Positions 6,132-13,356 of a stretch of 16,206 nt of DNA are shown one piece after another (the first letter of the stretch is position 1; every line of letters starts with the position of its first letter). The notes under the pieces were generated by a model that was given only the letters and a program-made list of their open reading frames with translations, was not told where the DNA came from and made no database searches. The stretch is from Robiginitomaculum sp. (lineage in GTDB: Bacteria; Pseudomonadota; Alphaproteobacteria; Caulobacterales; Maricaulaceae): assembly GCA_021647805.1 (NCBI GenBank), contig JAKITZ010000025.1, positions 1 to 16,206 of the forward strand, read 5' to 3'. A program made the position numbers and the translations under genes.

Positions 6132-7366
6132 TCATGACTAGCCCTCTGATTTTGAATGTTAGCCTATATGGCAAGCAAATCGGCACGCTGACCCTTCTTC
6201 CTGGCGATGCAACTCTTTTTGCTTTTGATGAGTTATATGTGGAAGATGGCGAACGCCCAGTCCTTAGTCTAAGTTACAAAGACGCTTATGGCGGTTTAAT
6301 TACTGAGAGCCGTCCAGTGCGGACTAGCTTGCCGCCATTCTTTTCAAACTTGCTGCCCGAAGGAGCTTTGCGTCATTATTTGGCAGGCCGCGCAGGTGTC
6401 AAAGAAAAGCGAGAGTTCTATTTGCTTGCAGCGCTTGGGCAGGATTTACCGGGGGCTGTGACCGTTGACCCTGTCGGGGAGAATGACTGGCCGTTTGCCT
6501 TACCTGCAAAAATAGGTGCCCCACAGAAGGCTGGGCAAAAGCAGGATCAGCTTTTGCGTTTCTCGCTAGCTGGAGTGCAATTAAAGTTTTCTGGTATCAT
6601 GGAAACCCATGGTGGAATGACTATTCCTGCACAAGGCAGTGGTGGGGATTGGATCGTAAAATTGCCTTCTGCCAGTTATGCTGGTGTGCCAGAAAATGAA
6701 TATTCAATGATGGAATTGGCTCGTGCCATTGGTATTGATGTGCCTGAGGTAAAACTCATTCCGGTAAGTGCCATCGCAAATTTACCTGAGGGCATTGATA
6801 AAATTGAGGCGCAAGCTTTTGCGATTCGCCGCTTTGATCGTGCCGATTCAGGTGAGCGAATTCATATGGAAGATTTTGCTCAGGTTTTTGGTGTTAGGCC
6901 GGATGATAAATATGAGCGAGCCAGTTATAGCAGCATCGCTGAGGTAATATGGACTGAAATAGGCGCGGAAGGTATTAATGAATTTGTGCGCCGTTTGGTG
7001 TTTAATGCGCTTATTGGAAATGCGGATATGCACCTTAAGAATTGGTCTTTGATTTATCCAGATCAGCGTCAAGCCGTGCTTGCTCCCGCTTATGATTTTG
7101 TTTCAACTATTGCCTATCTTCCGGATGATTCCATGGCTTTAAGTCTTGCGGGGCGCTCAAAAAGGTTTGCCGATCTTAGCGAACAGGCATTCAAGCGCTT
7201 TGCTGCCAAAGCGAGACTGCCAGAAAAATTGGTTCTTGATACGGTCTTACATACAAAAGAGCGGTTTGAAGCAATATGGCAAAATGAAAAGAAACATCTG
7301 CCACTAAGCAAGAATGTCATAAAGGTCATCGAGAAGCATAAGACCAACGTTCTGGACGATATTTAG
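6128..7366 (+). CDS. hipA: HipA-like serine/threonine kinase toxin
   Basis: HipA toxins are PI3/4-kinase-fold Ser/Thr kinases that phosphorylate glutamyl-tRNA synthetase (E. coli) or related targets and cause growth arrest. The N-terminal domain (to about residue 110) contains the typical PVLSLSY, LPPFFSNLLPEGALR and YLLAALGQDLPGAV motifs. RFSLAGVQLKFS holds the glycine-rich loop and the autophosphorylation serine (about 146), WIVKLP the ATP lysine (about 178), IGNADMHLKNWS the catalytic aspartate (about 300), and APAYDFVST the metal-binding aspartate (about 323). Length of 412 residues is normal and all catalytic residues are present, so the enzyme looks intact. ATG 6128 overlaps the hipB stop; ATG 6134 is an equally placed alternative, with the G8 run acting as ribosome site. 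The substrate here is unknown. Confidence 0.92.
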   Translation: MIMTSPLILNVSLYGKQIGTLTLLPGDATLFAFDELYVEDGERPVLSLSYKDAYGGLITESRPVRTSLPPFFSNLLPEGALRHYLAGRAGVKEKREFYLLAALGQDLPGAVTVDPVGENDWPFALPAKIGAPQKAGQKQDQLLRFSLAGVQLKFSGIMETHGGMTIPAQGSGGDWIVKLPSASYAGVPENEYSMMELARAIGIDVPEVKLIPVSAIANLPEGIDKIEAQAFAIRRFDRADSGERIHMEDFAQVFGVRPDDKYERASYSSIAEVIWTEIGAEGINEFVRRLVFNALIGNADMHLKNWSLIYPDQRQAVLAPAYDFVSTIAYLPDDSMALSLAGRSKRFADLSEQAFKRFAAKARLPEKLVLDTVLHTKERFEAIWQNEKKHLPLSKNVIKVIEKHKTNVLDDI

Positions 7367-7512
7367 CTTATCATCAGTTTCAGCGCCACATAAGCCGATT
7401 AAGCCCTTCAGCTAATACAATTATAGTTGGGTCACTAAAGAAACGATAACGTCTTATTCTTTCTTATAGAACGTGCTCGTAAAGCGATTGTATGATCTCA
7501 TGAGTTTAGAAA

Positions 7513-7550
7513 AACGCACACACTGGTACTATGAGTACCAGTGTGTCGTT
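7513..7550. promoter_or_regulatory. Strong palindrome upstream of abiEi (probable AbiEi operator)
   Basis: ACACACTGGTACT (7518-7530) and AGTACCAGTGTGT (7534-7546) are perfect reverse complements around ATG. AACG (7513-7516) and CGTT (7547-7550) extend the symmetry to 17 bp across one bulged C. AbiEi antitoxins of the AbiE type bind inverted repeats before their own operon, so this is the best operator candidate. The gap 7367-7601 otherwise shows no clear promoter consensus. Confidence 0.6.
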
Positions 7551-7605
7551 AAAAATAAACTATTTCTTGCGCGGGTTTAAAAAAAGACGTAGATTGGTAC
7601 TATGA
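7531..7605 (+). other. 24-codon leader ORF overlapping the abiEi start (ATGA)
   Basis: The ATG in the centre of the first palindrome opens a frame reading MSTSVSLKINYFLRG... for 24 codons. Its TGA (7603-7605) overlaps the abiEi ATG (7602-7604). Its first residues mirror the abiEi N-terminus (MSTKNATKINRLLN), and AAAAATAAAC occurs at the same distance from both ATGs (7551-7560 and 7622-7631). It is therefore an imperfect 71-bp duplication of the operator plus first codons. Neither ATG has a clear ribosome site. The leader could couple translation into abiEi or be a relic of the duplication. Confidence 0.45.
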
Positions 7606-7609
7606 GTAC
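7595..7609. promoter_or_regulatory. Second operator-like copy overlapping the abiEi start codon
   Basis: The 15 nt TGGTACTATGAGTAC at 7595-7609 are identical to 7524-7538. The inner palindrome GTACT-ATG-AGTAC is kept, and its central ATG is the abiEi start codon. Repressor bound here would cover the start region. The outer arms of the first site are not conserved, so affinity may be lower. Confidence 0.5.
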
Positions 7610-8384
7610 TAAAAACGCCACAAAAATAAACCGCTTGTTGAATGAGCAGCCAAATGGAACAGTTTTGCTATCAACCTGGTTGAGTGAACAAGGGTACGAT
7701 CTGTATCTCCAGCAACGATACAAGAAAAATCACTGGCTTGAATCAATAGGTACTGGAGCGATGATCCGCTCAGGAGATAATGTCGGGTATGAGGGTGCAG
7801 TATATGCCCTACAAAAGCAATTAGGCTCAACTATCCACCCCGGTGGCAAAACAGCTTTATCCTTGCTTGGTAAAGCACATTTTTTGGAACTTTCACCTTC
7901 AAAAGCTACACTGTTTGGAGACAAAAGTGAGTTTTTGCCAGTTTGGTTTAAAAGGCATGATTGGGGGCTAAAGCTTGATTATCACAAAACTGGGTTCTTG
8001 CCCGCCGGTGTTGGGATGACGGAAGCTACTGTTGGGGCATTTTCAATAAAAGTATCTGGTGCAGTACGTGCACTGATGGAGTGCTTATACCTTGCGCCCC
8101 AAAAACAAGGCTTAATGGAATGCTATGAACTGATGGAAGGTCTTAACAACCTACGCCCCAATCTTGTTCAGGAACTTTTAGAACAATGTCGGTCAGTCAA
8201 AGTGAAGCGTCTGTTCTTATATATGGCGGAAAAGGCCAAACATGATTGGTTTCAATATCTGAATCTGGAAAAGGTAGATTTAGGAAGTGGGAAGCGCAGC
8301 ATAGTGAAAAATGGCATCTACAATTCTAATTATAAAATAACTGTATCAAAGGAATTGGCAGGCTATGGCACCGCAAACATATAG
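7602..8384 (+). CDS. abiEi: AbiEi-family antitoxin/transcriptional regulator
   Basis: AbiEi is the regulator half of the AbiE two-gene module (type IV toxin-antitoxin/abortive infection). It represses its own promoter and counteracts the AbiEii nucleotidyltransferase. The N-terminus (about residues 1-95) is the winged-helix part: KINRLLNEQPNGTVLLSTWLSEQGYDLYLQQRYKK..WLESIGTGAMIRSG and YEGAVYALQKQLG. This leads into the GKTALSLLGKAHFLEL segment common to the family. The C-terminal domain has SIKVSGAVRALMECLYLAP, YELMEGLNNLRPNLVQELLEQC and LGSGKRSIVKNGIYN. Length of 260 residues is normal and the frame is intact. There is no good ribosome site at ATG 7602; a leader ORF ends on this start codon, which lies within an operator-like palindrome. 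The gene overlaps abiEii by 20 nt. Confidence 0.88.
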   Translation: MSTKNATKINRLLNEQPNGTVLLSTWLSEQGYDLYLQQRYKKNHWLESIGTGAMIRSGDNVGYEGAVYALQKQLGSTIHPGGKTALSLLGKAHFLELSPSKATLFGDKSEFLPVWFKRHDWGLKLDYHKTGFLPAGVGMTEATVGAFSIKVSGAVRALMECLYLAPQKQGLMECYELMEGLNNLRPNLVQELLEQCRSVKVKRLFLYMAEKAKHDWFQYLNLEKVDLGSGKRSIVKNGIYNSNYKITVSKELAGYGTANI

Positions 8385-9267
8385 AGGCCAGGTTGAGCTT
8401 TTGCTGCAAGTCTTGCCAGAGGTGGCAAAAGAGACCTGTTTCGCGCTGCATGGTGGTACGGCGATAAATTTATTTATCCGTGACCTGCCACGTTTGTCTG
8501 TCGATATTGACCTTACCTACGTACCTATCGAAGACCGTGCCACATCTCTTCAAGACATTGGTGCGGCTTTGGAGCGTATCAAAGCAAACATAGAAACTGT
8601 TTTGCCAAGCGTTCGGGTTATTCACCAGCGAGACATTTGCAAGCTTCAAGTTTCCTTGCAAGGCGTACAAATCAAAGTGGAGGTAAATCAAATTGGTCGT
8701 GGCACTCTTGATTCCCCTAAAAAATGGACACTTTGCGAAACAGTTCAAAATAGTTTTGACGCTTTTTGCGTAATTCAACTGGTGCCGTTCGGTCAACTCT
8801 ATGGCGGTAAAATTTTTGCCGCATTGGATCGTCAACACCCCAGAGATTTATTTTACGTAAAATACCTTTTGGAAAACGAAGGGTTTTCTGAAGGTGTAAA
8901 AACTGGCTTCCTGCTTTGTCTCTTGAGTGGAGACAGGCCTTTTCACGAAATCATCAGTCCAAATTTTCAAGATCAGCGTATGGCGATGGCCAACCAGTTC
9001 GAAGGAATGAGCGCTGAGGAGTTCACTTATGGTGACTTTGAAAACACAAGGGAAAAACTGGTTCAAGAAATTCATCACAGCTTGTCCAAAAATGATAAAC
9101 AGTTTCTTCTTAGCGTTGCAAATGCAGAGCCTGAATGGGGTTTGTATGATTTTGAAAAATTCCCAGCAGTGCAGTGGAAATTACTCAATTTACAAAAACT
9201 AAAGAACAATAATCCTGAAAAGCATCGCGATCAGTACAATGCTTTGAAAAGTGTTTTAAGCGAATAA
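8365..9267 (+). CDS. abiEii: AbiEii-family nucleotidyltransferase toxin
   Basis: This is the toxin half of the AbiE module, a DNA-polymerase-beta-fold nucleotidyltransferase of the AbiEii/AbiGii group. Some relatives (MenT-type) add nucleotides to tRNA acceptor ends; others have unknown substrates. The defining motif is present near the N-terminus: HGGTAINLF (about 29-37) followed by LSVDIDLTY, with the metal-binding D-x-D at about 47 and 49. The downstream FGQLYGGKIFAALDRQHPRDLFYVKYLL carries the conserved lysine and aspartate of motifs III/IV. At 300 residues it is full length. ATG 8365 lies 20 nt inside the end of abiEi, with AAGGA about 11 nt upstream, so the two are translated from one mRNA. 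It is the last gene of the island before a 369-nt non-coding right arm. Confidence 0.9.
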   Translation: MAPQTYRGQVELLLQVLPEVAKETCFALHGGTAINLFIRDLPRLSVDIDLTYVPIEDRATSLQDIGAALERIKANIETVLPSVRVIHQRDICKLQVSLQGVQIKVEVNQIGRGTLDSPKKWTLCETVQNSFDAFCVIQLVPFGQLYGGKIFAALDRQHPRDLFYVKYLLENEGFSEGVKTGFLLCLLSGDRPFHEIISPNFQDQRMAMANQFEGMSAEEFTYGDFENTREKLVQEIHHSLSKNDKQFLLSVANAEPEWGLYDFEKFPAVQWKLLNLQKLKNNNPEKHRDQYNALKSVLSE

Positions 9268-9636
9268 GGATTTTCTTTAAAGACACAGAGGCTTGATCTG
9301 ATGGTCGATAACGAAAAGTGCAAGCAATATATTAGCGCAGGCCGAGCCTAGCCAAAGCCCTATCCATAGCAATAAAAATCAAGAAATGACTGATATATGG
9401 GGCATATAATGATTAAACGACCGCTAAATCAGTCATTACCTCCATATACTCAGCATCGTATTGAGCATTAATTCTGCCGCTGACCTCATTGGGTAATAGG
9501 CAAGCCTTCAGTAACGAATTTAGAGCTATATTGAGTCGTTAAAAAGCAACTGATTTTGACACACTTTCGGACACACAAACACACGGACAACTAATAATAT
9601 CAACGATTACAGTCGCTTACATAACGGTATCTTAGT
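9268..9636. other. Non-coding right arm of the island
   Basis: This 369-nt stretch has no convincing gene. It holds an exact 10-bp inverted repeat, AATGACTGAT (9385-9394) and ATCAGTCATT (9428-9437), with TATATGG/CCATATA words overlapping it. The direct double motif lies at 9557-9576. A 16-codon ORF at 9301-9351 lacks a ribosome site and is not credible as a gene. Inverted and direct repeats next to an att site suggest an attachment-site complex for integrase and an accessory protein. Confidence 0.5.
9557..9576 (+). promoter_or_regulatory. Candidate right integrase arm site TGACACAC-N4-GGACACAC
   Basis: TGACACAC (9557-9564) and GGACACAC (9569-9576) lie 60 bp inside attR. They repeat the double motif found 85 bp inside attL (3312-3330), in the same orientation and with almost the same spacing. 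Further ACACAC and CGGACA words follow. These are probably arm-type sites of the island integrase. Confidence 0.55.
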
Positions 9637-9683
9637 CTCATAACCTGAAGGTCGTAGGTTCAAATCCTACCCCCGCAACCAAT
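9637..9683 (+). repeat. attR: 47-bp direct repeat of the tRNA-fMet 3' half
   Basis: This copy is identical to 3181-3227 but has no tRNA 5' half in front of it, so it is a gene fragment and not a second tRNA. It marks the chromosomal end of the island. Confidence 0.95.
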
Positions 9684-9726
9684 CATTCACTAAAAGGTGA
9701 AAATGTATTTCTAGATAGTTGTGAAC

Positions 9727-9752
9727 CGCATACCGACTTGCGTCGGCATGCG
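9727..9752 (+). other. 11-bp stem-loop just outside the island
   Basis: CGCATACCGAC (9727-9737) pairs with GTCGGCATGCG (9742-9752) with one mismatch across a TTGC loop. No T-run follows. Its place about 45 nt after attR suggests it may have been the 3' processing or termination structure of the original tRNA-fMet transcript before the island separated them. Confidence 0.4.
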
Positions 9753-9878
9753 CTCATTACAAACGATTCACCGGCTCGTGTATTTTGTACGATCTGATAA
9801 TATCATTGCGCTAATAACATTTGTATAGTTTTAAAATGGCGTAACTAGTTGGAATTATTATGCTTTGAGGTAGAAAAT

Positions 9879-10229
9879 ATGATTGATATTTACGGCATTA
9901 AAAACTGTTCGACGATGAAAAAGGCCATGGATTGGCTTGATGAGTACAGCATTGAATTTGCATTTCATAATTACAAAACCCAAGCTGTGGACGAAGCGGT
10001 CATCCGGCTCGCCATTTCGCAACATGGCTGGGAAACTGTGATCAATCGCAGAGGAACAACTTGGCGCAAATTATCTGATGATCAAAAAGGTTCTATGAAT
10101 TCAGAAGCAGCTGTTCAAATCGCTATTGAAAACCCGTCCATTATTAAACGTCCCTTACTTGTATACAAACAAGACGTTTATCTGGGTTTCAAAGCTGATG
10201 CTTACAGTTCTATTTTCGGGAAAGATTAG
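9879..10229 (+). CDS. ArsC/Spx-family reductase, YffB-like
   Basis: This 116-residue thioredoxin-fold protein belongs to the arsenate-reductase-like (ArsC) family. IYGIKNCSTMKKAMDWLDE gives the N-terminal CX3K active-site region, with one cysteine at about residue 9. RGTTWRKLSD and NPSIIKRPLLVYKQDVYLGF give the conserved cis-proline region. The pattern IYGIKNC, with no second redox cysteine, matches the YffB subgroup, whose members are probably glutathione-dependent thiol reductases of uncertain substrate. ATG 9879 is chosen because GAGG lies about 9 nt upstream and the fold begins there; the frame is open to TTG 9849. It is the first chromosomal gene right of the island and convergent with trhO. 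Confidence 0.85.
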   Translation: MIDIYGIKNCSTMKKAMDWLDEYSIEFAFHNYKTQAVDEAVIRLAISQHGWETVINRRGTTWRKLSDDQKGSMNSEAAVQIAIENPSIIKRPLLVYKQDVYLGFKADAYSSIFGKD

Positions 10230-10303
10230 TATAGTTTCTCTTTGCAATCCATCAACTTGTTCAAAAACAATCTTAGTGGTCGCAATCCTTTGCCGTAAAA
10301 CCG

Positions 10304-10342
10304 GTACCCACTTTTACTGAGGATTGCTTCGTACCCACTTTT
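10304..10342. repeat. Direct repeat GTACCCACTTTT, two copies 27 bp apart
   Basis: GTACCCACTTTT occurs at 10304-10315 and 10331-10342 between the convergent arsC-like and trhO genes. The first copy is preceded by AAAACCG. A similar AAAACCGGTxCCCACTTTT word is familiar from intergenic regions of other alphaproteobacteria, where I know no assigned function. The second copy also forms a 5-bp hairpin (ACCCA/TGGGT, 10333-10347). Confidence 0.45.
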
Positions 10343-10361
10343 TGGGTCGCTGGAGTATGCC

Positions 10362-11273
10362 TCACCCTAAATGTTTTGCACCGCGCTGGTTGGCTATCTC
10401 TATTTGTTTTTGGCGTTCTTCATATCGGTTTAACTGTGACTTTGTATGAGTGCCGGCGCACCTAGGGCAGGAAACACCAGCCCGAAACAGCTCAGATTGC
10501 TTGTCTTCTTCGGTGACCGGATAACGACAAGCATGGCAAAGGTCATAGGAACCGGGCTGCATATCATGATCAACTGAAACCCTCTGGTCAAAGACGAAAC
10601 ACTCACCTTCCCACAGGCTCTCGGCTTCTGGAACAGTTTCCAGATACTTCAAAATTCCACCATCAAGGTGGTAAACTTCATCAAATCCTTCGGCCAAGGC
10701 AAAAGCTGTAGATTTTTCACACCGTATGCCGCCAGTGCAGAACATCGCCAGTTTTGGCTTATTGTGTAGGTTTCCTTGCGCCCGGAACCAAGCGGGAAAT
10801 TCACGAAAAGTCGTGGTTTTTGGGTCAATCGCGCCTTTAAAAGTTCCAATTTCCACCTCATAATCATTGCGGGTGTCGATAAGAACCACATCTTCGCGCT
10901 GGATCAGTTCATTCCAATCTTGTGGCGATACATATTGCCCAACTTGTTTGGTTGGTGAAGTTCCCGGAACCCCTAATGTGACAATTTCTTTCTTTAGCCG
11001 AACTTTCATTCGCAAAAATGGATTGTTTGGCGCGAGGCTTTCTTTGTGGTCAAGTTTTGAAAATCCCGATATTGCTCGAATGTGGGACAAAACCGCATCA
11101 ATGCCGTTCCTTGGCCCGGCAATAGTGCCGTTAATGCCTTCGCTGGCCAAAAGTAAAGTGCCGAAAACTTGATTTTGCACACAAACCCGCAGCAATGCAC
11201 TTCGTTGTTCGGCAAAATCGGGAAGTTTTACAAACTTATAAAGAGCAGCGACTATGTATTGGTTTTGGCTCAT
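10362..11273 (-). CDS. trhO: tRNA uridine(34) hydroxylase (rhodanese-domain protein TrhO/YceA)
   Basis: TrhO makes 5-hydroxyuridine at the wobble position of certain tRNAs, using oxygen, in the cytoplasm. The N-terminal domain has the family signature LLASEGINGTIAG and an acylphosphatase-like fold. The rhodanese domain follows with VGQYVSPQDWN, VVLIDTRNDYE and the active loop MFCTGGIRCEKS (catalytic Cys at about 179). The C-terminus has the cysteine pairs CHAC and CPRC, usual for the longer TrhO forms and possibly a zinc site. Length of 303 residues is normal. The start is set by the conserved N-terminus; only a weak GGGAA ribosome site precedes it. It stands alone in a minus-strand series. 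The 264-nt gap upstream (11274-11537) shows nothing beyond a short GAAATA/TATTTC repeat near 11460. Confidence 0.94.
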   Translation of the reverse strand: MSQNQYIVAALYKFVKLPDFAEQRSALLRVCVQNQVFGTLLLASEGINGTIAGPRNGIDAVLSHIRAISGFSKLDHKESLAPNNPFLRMKVRLKKEIVTLGVPGTSPTKQVGQYVSPQDWNELIQREDVVLIDTRNDYEVEIGTFKGAIDPKTTTFREFPAWFRAQGNLHNKPKLAMFCTGGIRCEKSTAFALAEGFDEVYHLDGGILKYLETVPEAESLWEGECFVFDQRVSVDHDMQPGSYDLCHACRYPVTEEDKQSELFRAGVSCPRCAGTHTKSQLNRYEERQKQIEIANQRGAKHLG

Positions 11274-11537
11274 ATTGACATTTCCCAGTTACGGTTGGTT
11301 TTCTTTAAGTTGGATATAAATGCTCAAGACTAAAAAATCTAGTTAGATCGAACCAAAAATCGAATTTGATAGGGCAGGGGTGCTAGCATAAAACATCGCC
11401 AGTAACCTTTCTAGGGTCTGTGGATAATTATGAAAGTGTCAAGACGGGAATGGTTTACGAGAAATACTCATAAATATTTCTTCTAAAGCTAATGAAACGT
11501 GCGTCTTTTATGAAATAAAACAAACGATCAAATAGAC

Positions 11538-12764
11538 TTAAAGCCCGCGCTTCATCAATGCTCGTTCATTCTCGTAAATAAAGTCGCGTTTGATCGGCAC
11601 ATCGTCGCGTTCATGTGACAAGATCATCTGGAAATTCATATTGTGGTCGTGTTTGAAGCCGATGGCCACGGCGGTAAGGTAAAACTCCCACATTCGGGCG
11701 AATTTTTCGTCATAAAGTGCCACTGCTTTGTCGCGATTGGCCAAGAAGCGCTGTCGCCATTGATCAATGGTGTAATAATAGTGCAAGCGCCAGACCTCGC
11801 AATCTGCGACCCACATAGAAGTTTCTTGCACCGCGTCAAAGGCTTCGGAAATACTGGGGCTATAACCGCCGGGAAAGATGTACTTTTGGATAAAGGCATT
11901 GGTTGATCCAGGTGGCCCGCGTCTACCGATCGAATGAACCATGGCTCGGCCGCCGGGCTTTAGCAGTTTACCCACCTGTTCGAAATAGGCCGGTAGGTAT
12001 GATGCGCCAACATGTTCGACCATGCCAACCGAAACTACTTTGTCATATTTCTCGGTGACTTCTCGGTAGTCCATATATTCGAACTTGACCCGGTCAGACA
12101 GACCCATTTGCTCGGCTCGTGCATTGGCTACTCGCAATTGCTCTTTGGCTAATGCAATGCCAGTGACCTTAACATCGGCCACTTGCGCCAGATACAGCCC
12201 CATGCCGCCCCAGCCACAACCAATGTCTAATACATGATCGCCGTCTTGTAGGTCGAGCTTGGCGGCAATGCGGCGTTTCTTGTTCAGTTGCGCTTGTTCT
12301 AATGTATCGGACGGATCGCGAAAATAACCGCAAGAATATTGCATGTCTTCGTCAAGAAATAGCCGGTATAAATCTTCGGATAAATCATAATGATGGGCGG
12401 CGTTTTTGCGGGAATTTTTAACCGGGTTAAATTGTTGAAACGGTCTGGTTATCGCGCGCAACATTTTGCCATATTTTTGCGAAGAATGATTAGACAGGCC
12501 ATCTTTATTAGCAACCATCAGGTCAAGGAATTGTTGTAAATCCGTGCCATCTTCAAAGGTAAGCGTTCCGTCCATATAGGCTTCGGCAGCGGTTAAATCT
12601 GGCTGTAACAGTAATTTGTTATACAAATTCGCCTTGTGCAAGCGCATAGTAATTACTGGTAATTTTGGCTCACCAGCAAATTCATGTCGCTCGCCCTTGG
12701 CATCATAAACCACCAATGTTCCGCTGCTTATAAAGGCTTTTAATAGTTTAGACAGTAAACGCAT
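11538..12764 (-). CDS. Cyclopropane-fatty-acyl-phospholipid synthase-family methyltransferase
   Basis: This SAM-dependent enzyme belongs to the CFA/mycolic-acid cyclopropane synthase family, which acts on unsaturated acyl chains of membrane phospholipids. The N-terminal part (about 1-120) is the lipid-binding region. The catalytic part opens with NAAHHYDLSEDLYRLFLDEDMQYSCGYF, then the SAM loop VLDIGCGWGGMGLYLA, a GMVEHVG segment with the active-site glutamate, and LHYYYTIDQWRQRF. The start at 12764 is preferred over the in-frame ATG at 12803 because it has an excellent GGAGGG ribosome site 4-5 nt upstream; this gives 408 residues. The exact reaction (cyclopropane ring, branched methyl or another transfer) is not settled by sequence. 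It lies 63 nt after the MAPEG gene on the same strand and could be cotranscribed with it. Confidence 0.9.
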   Translation of the reverse strand: MRLLSKLLKAFISSGTLVVYDAKGERHEFAGEPKLPVITMRLHKANLYNKLLLQPDLTAAEAYMDGTLTFEDGTDLQQFLDLMVANKDGLSNHSSQKYGKMLRAITRPFQQFNPVKNSRKNAAHHYDLSEDLYRLFLDEDMQYSCGYFRDPSDTLEQAQLNKKRRIAAKLDLQDGDHVLDIGCGWGGMGLYLAQVADVKVTGIALAKEQLRVANARAEQMGLSDRVKFEYMDYREVTEKYDKVVSVGMVEHVGASYLPAYFEQVGKLLKPGGRAMVHSIGRRGPPGSTNAFIQKYIFPGGYSPSISEAFDAVQETSMWVADCEVWRLHYYYTIDQWRQRFLANRDKAVALYDEKFARMWEFYLTAVAIGFKHDHNMNFQMILSHERDDVPIKRDFIYENERALMKRGL

Positions 12765-12827
12765 ATATCCCTCCGGTGCATTTGCCAGAAAGATATACAG
12801 CAATTATTGCAAAAGGTAATGGCTAGC

Positions 12828-13238
12828 CTAAATTATACTGGCAAATTGTAATAACCAATAAACGCAAATGGCAAATTGCACCAATAAAGCGGCGAACCTG
12901 ATCAATACCGCAATCACACTGGTGGAAAGCAAATGGATCACTGATTGCACAATTCGTCCGCCCAAAGCGATCATTGCCAGATCATCAGTAATTGCAGTTT
13001 GTCCAGTGGCCAAGGAAAACAGTAGCAAGCCGCCAAGAATTGGGAAGAACTCGTAACAATTTGCATGGGCGCGGGTAAGGCGCAAACCAAATGCCGATAC
13101 ACCACTACCATCAGGAGAGAAGCTGTTGGCGGGTTTTTTGCCGGTTAAAGTTAAACTTGAGCGGTATGTGGCCAAAGATAATAGTAAGATTGAAGTCCAG
13201 CCAATATAGCCCAAAAACGCCAATGCAGTGTCAGTCAT
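12828..13238 (-). CDS. MAPEG-family membrane protein
   Basis: This is a 136-residue integral membrane protein with four hydrophobic segments: about 8-25, 62-79, 88-106 and 108-133. Between the first two lies the family motif RLTRAHANCYEFFPI, the RxxxANCxExxP signature of membrane-associated eicosanoid/glutathione-metabolism proteins. Bacterial members are trimers; some have glutathione transferase or peroxidase activity, but many have no known substrate. A clear ribosome site, GGGAG, lies 7 nt before the ATG. Its position directly before a lipid-modifying methyltransferase would suit a membrane-lipid or detoxification role, which is an inference from neighbourhood only. Confidence 0.85.
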   Translation of the reverse strand: MTDTALAFLGYIGWTSILLLSLATYRSSLTLTGKKPANSFSPDGSGVSAFGLRLTRAHANCYEFFPILGGLLLFSLATGQTAITDDLAMIALGGRIVQSVIHLLSTSVIAVLIRFAALLVQFAICVYWLLQFASII

Positions 13239-13356
13239 GATAGTCTCCCAAATATTATTGGGTTCAATATATCACTTGTAACAGAGTGAGTGCAACTCGC
13301 ATTTACGAATAGGGTTTATTCAGGGCAATAATTGCCTTTCGCTTTAGGGATTGTAC

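Noticed and set aside
8470..8838. 122-residue minus-strand open frame inside abiEii
   Set aside because: It lies wholly antisense to a gene with all catalytic motifs and shows no family features; it is a shadow.
9301..9351. 16-codon ORF in the island's right arm
   Set aside because: It has no ribosome site and no recognisable sequence, and is well within chance.
9637..9683. A second tRNA gene
   Set aside because: Only the 3' half is present and the 5' acceptor and D-arm are missing; it is the attR fragment.
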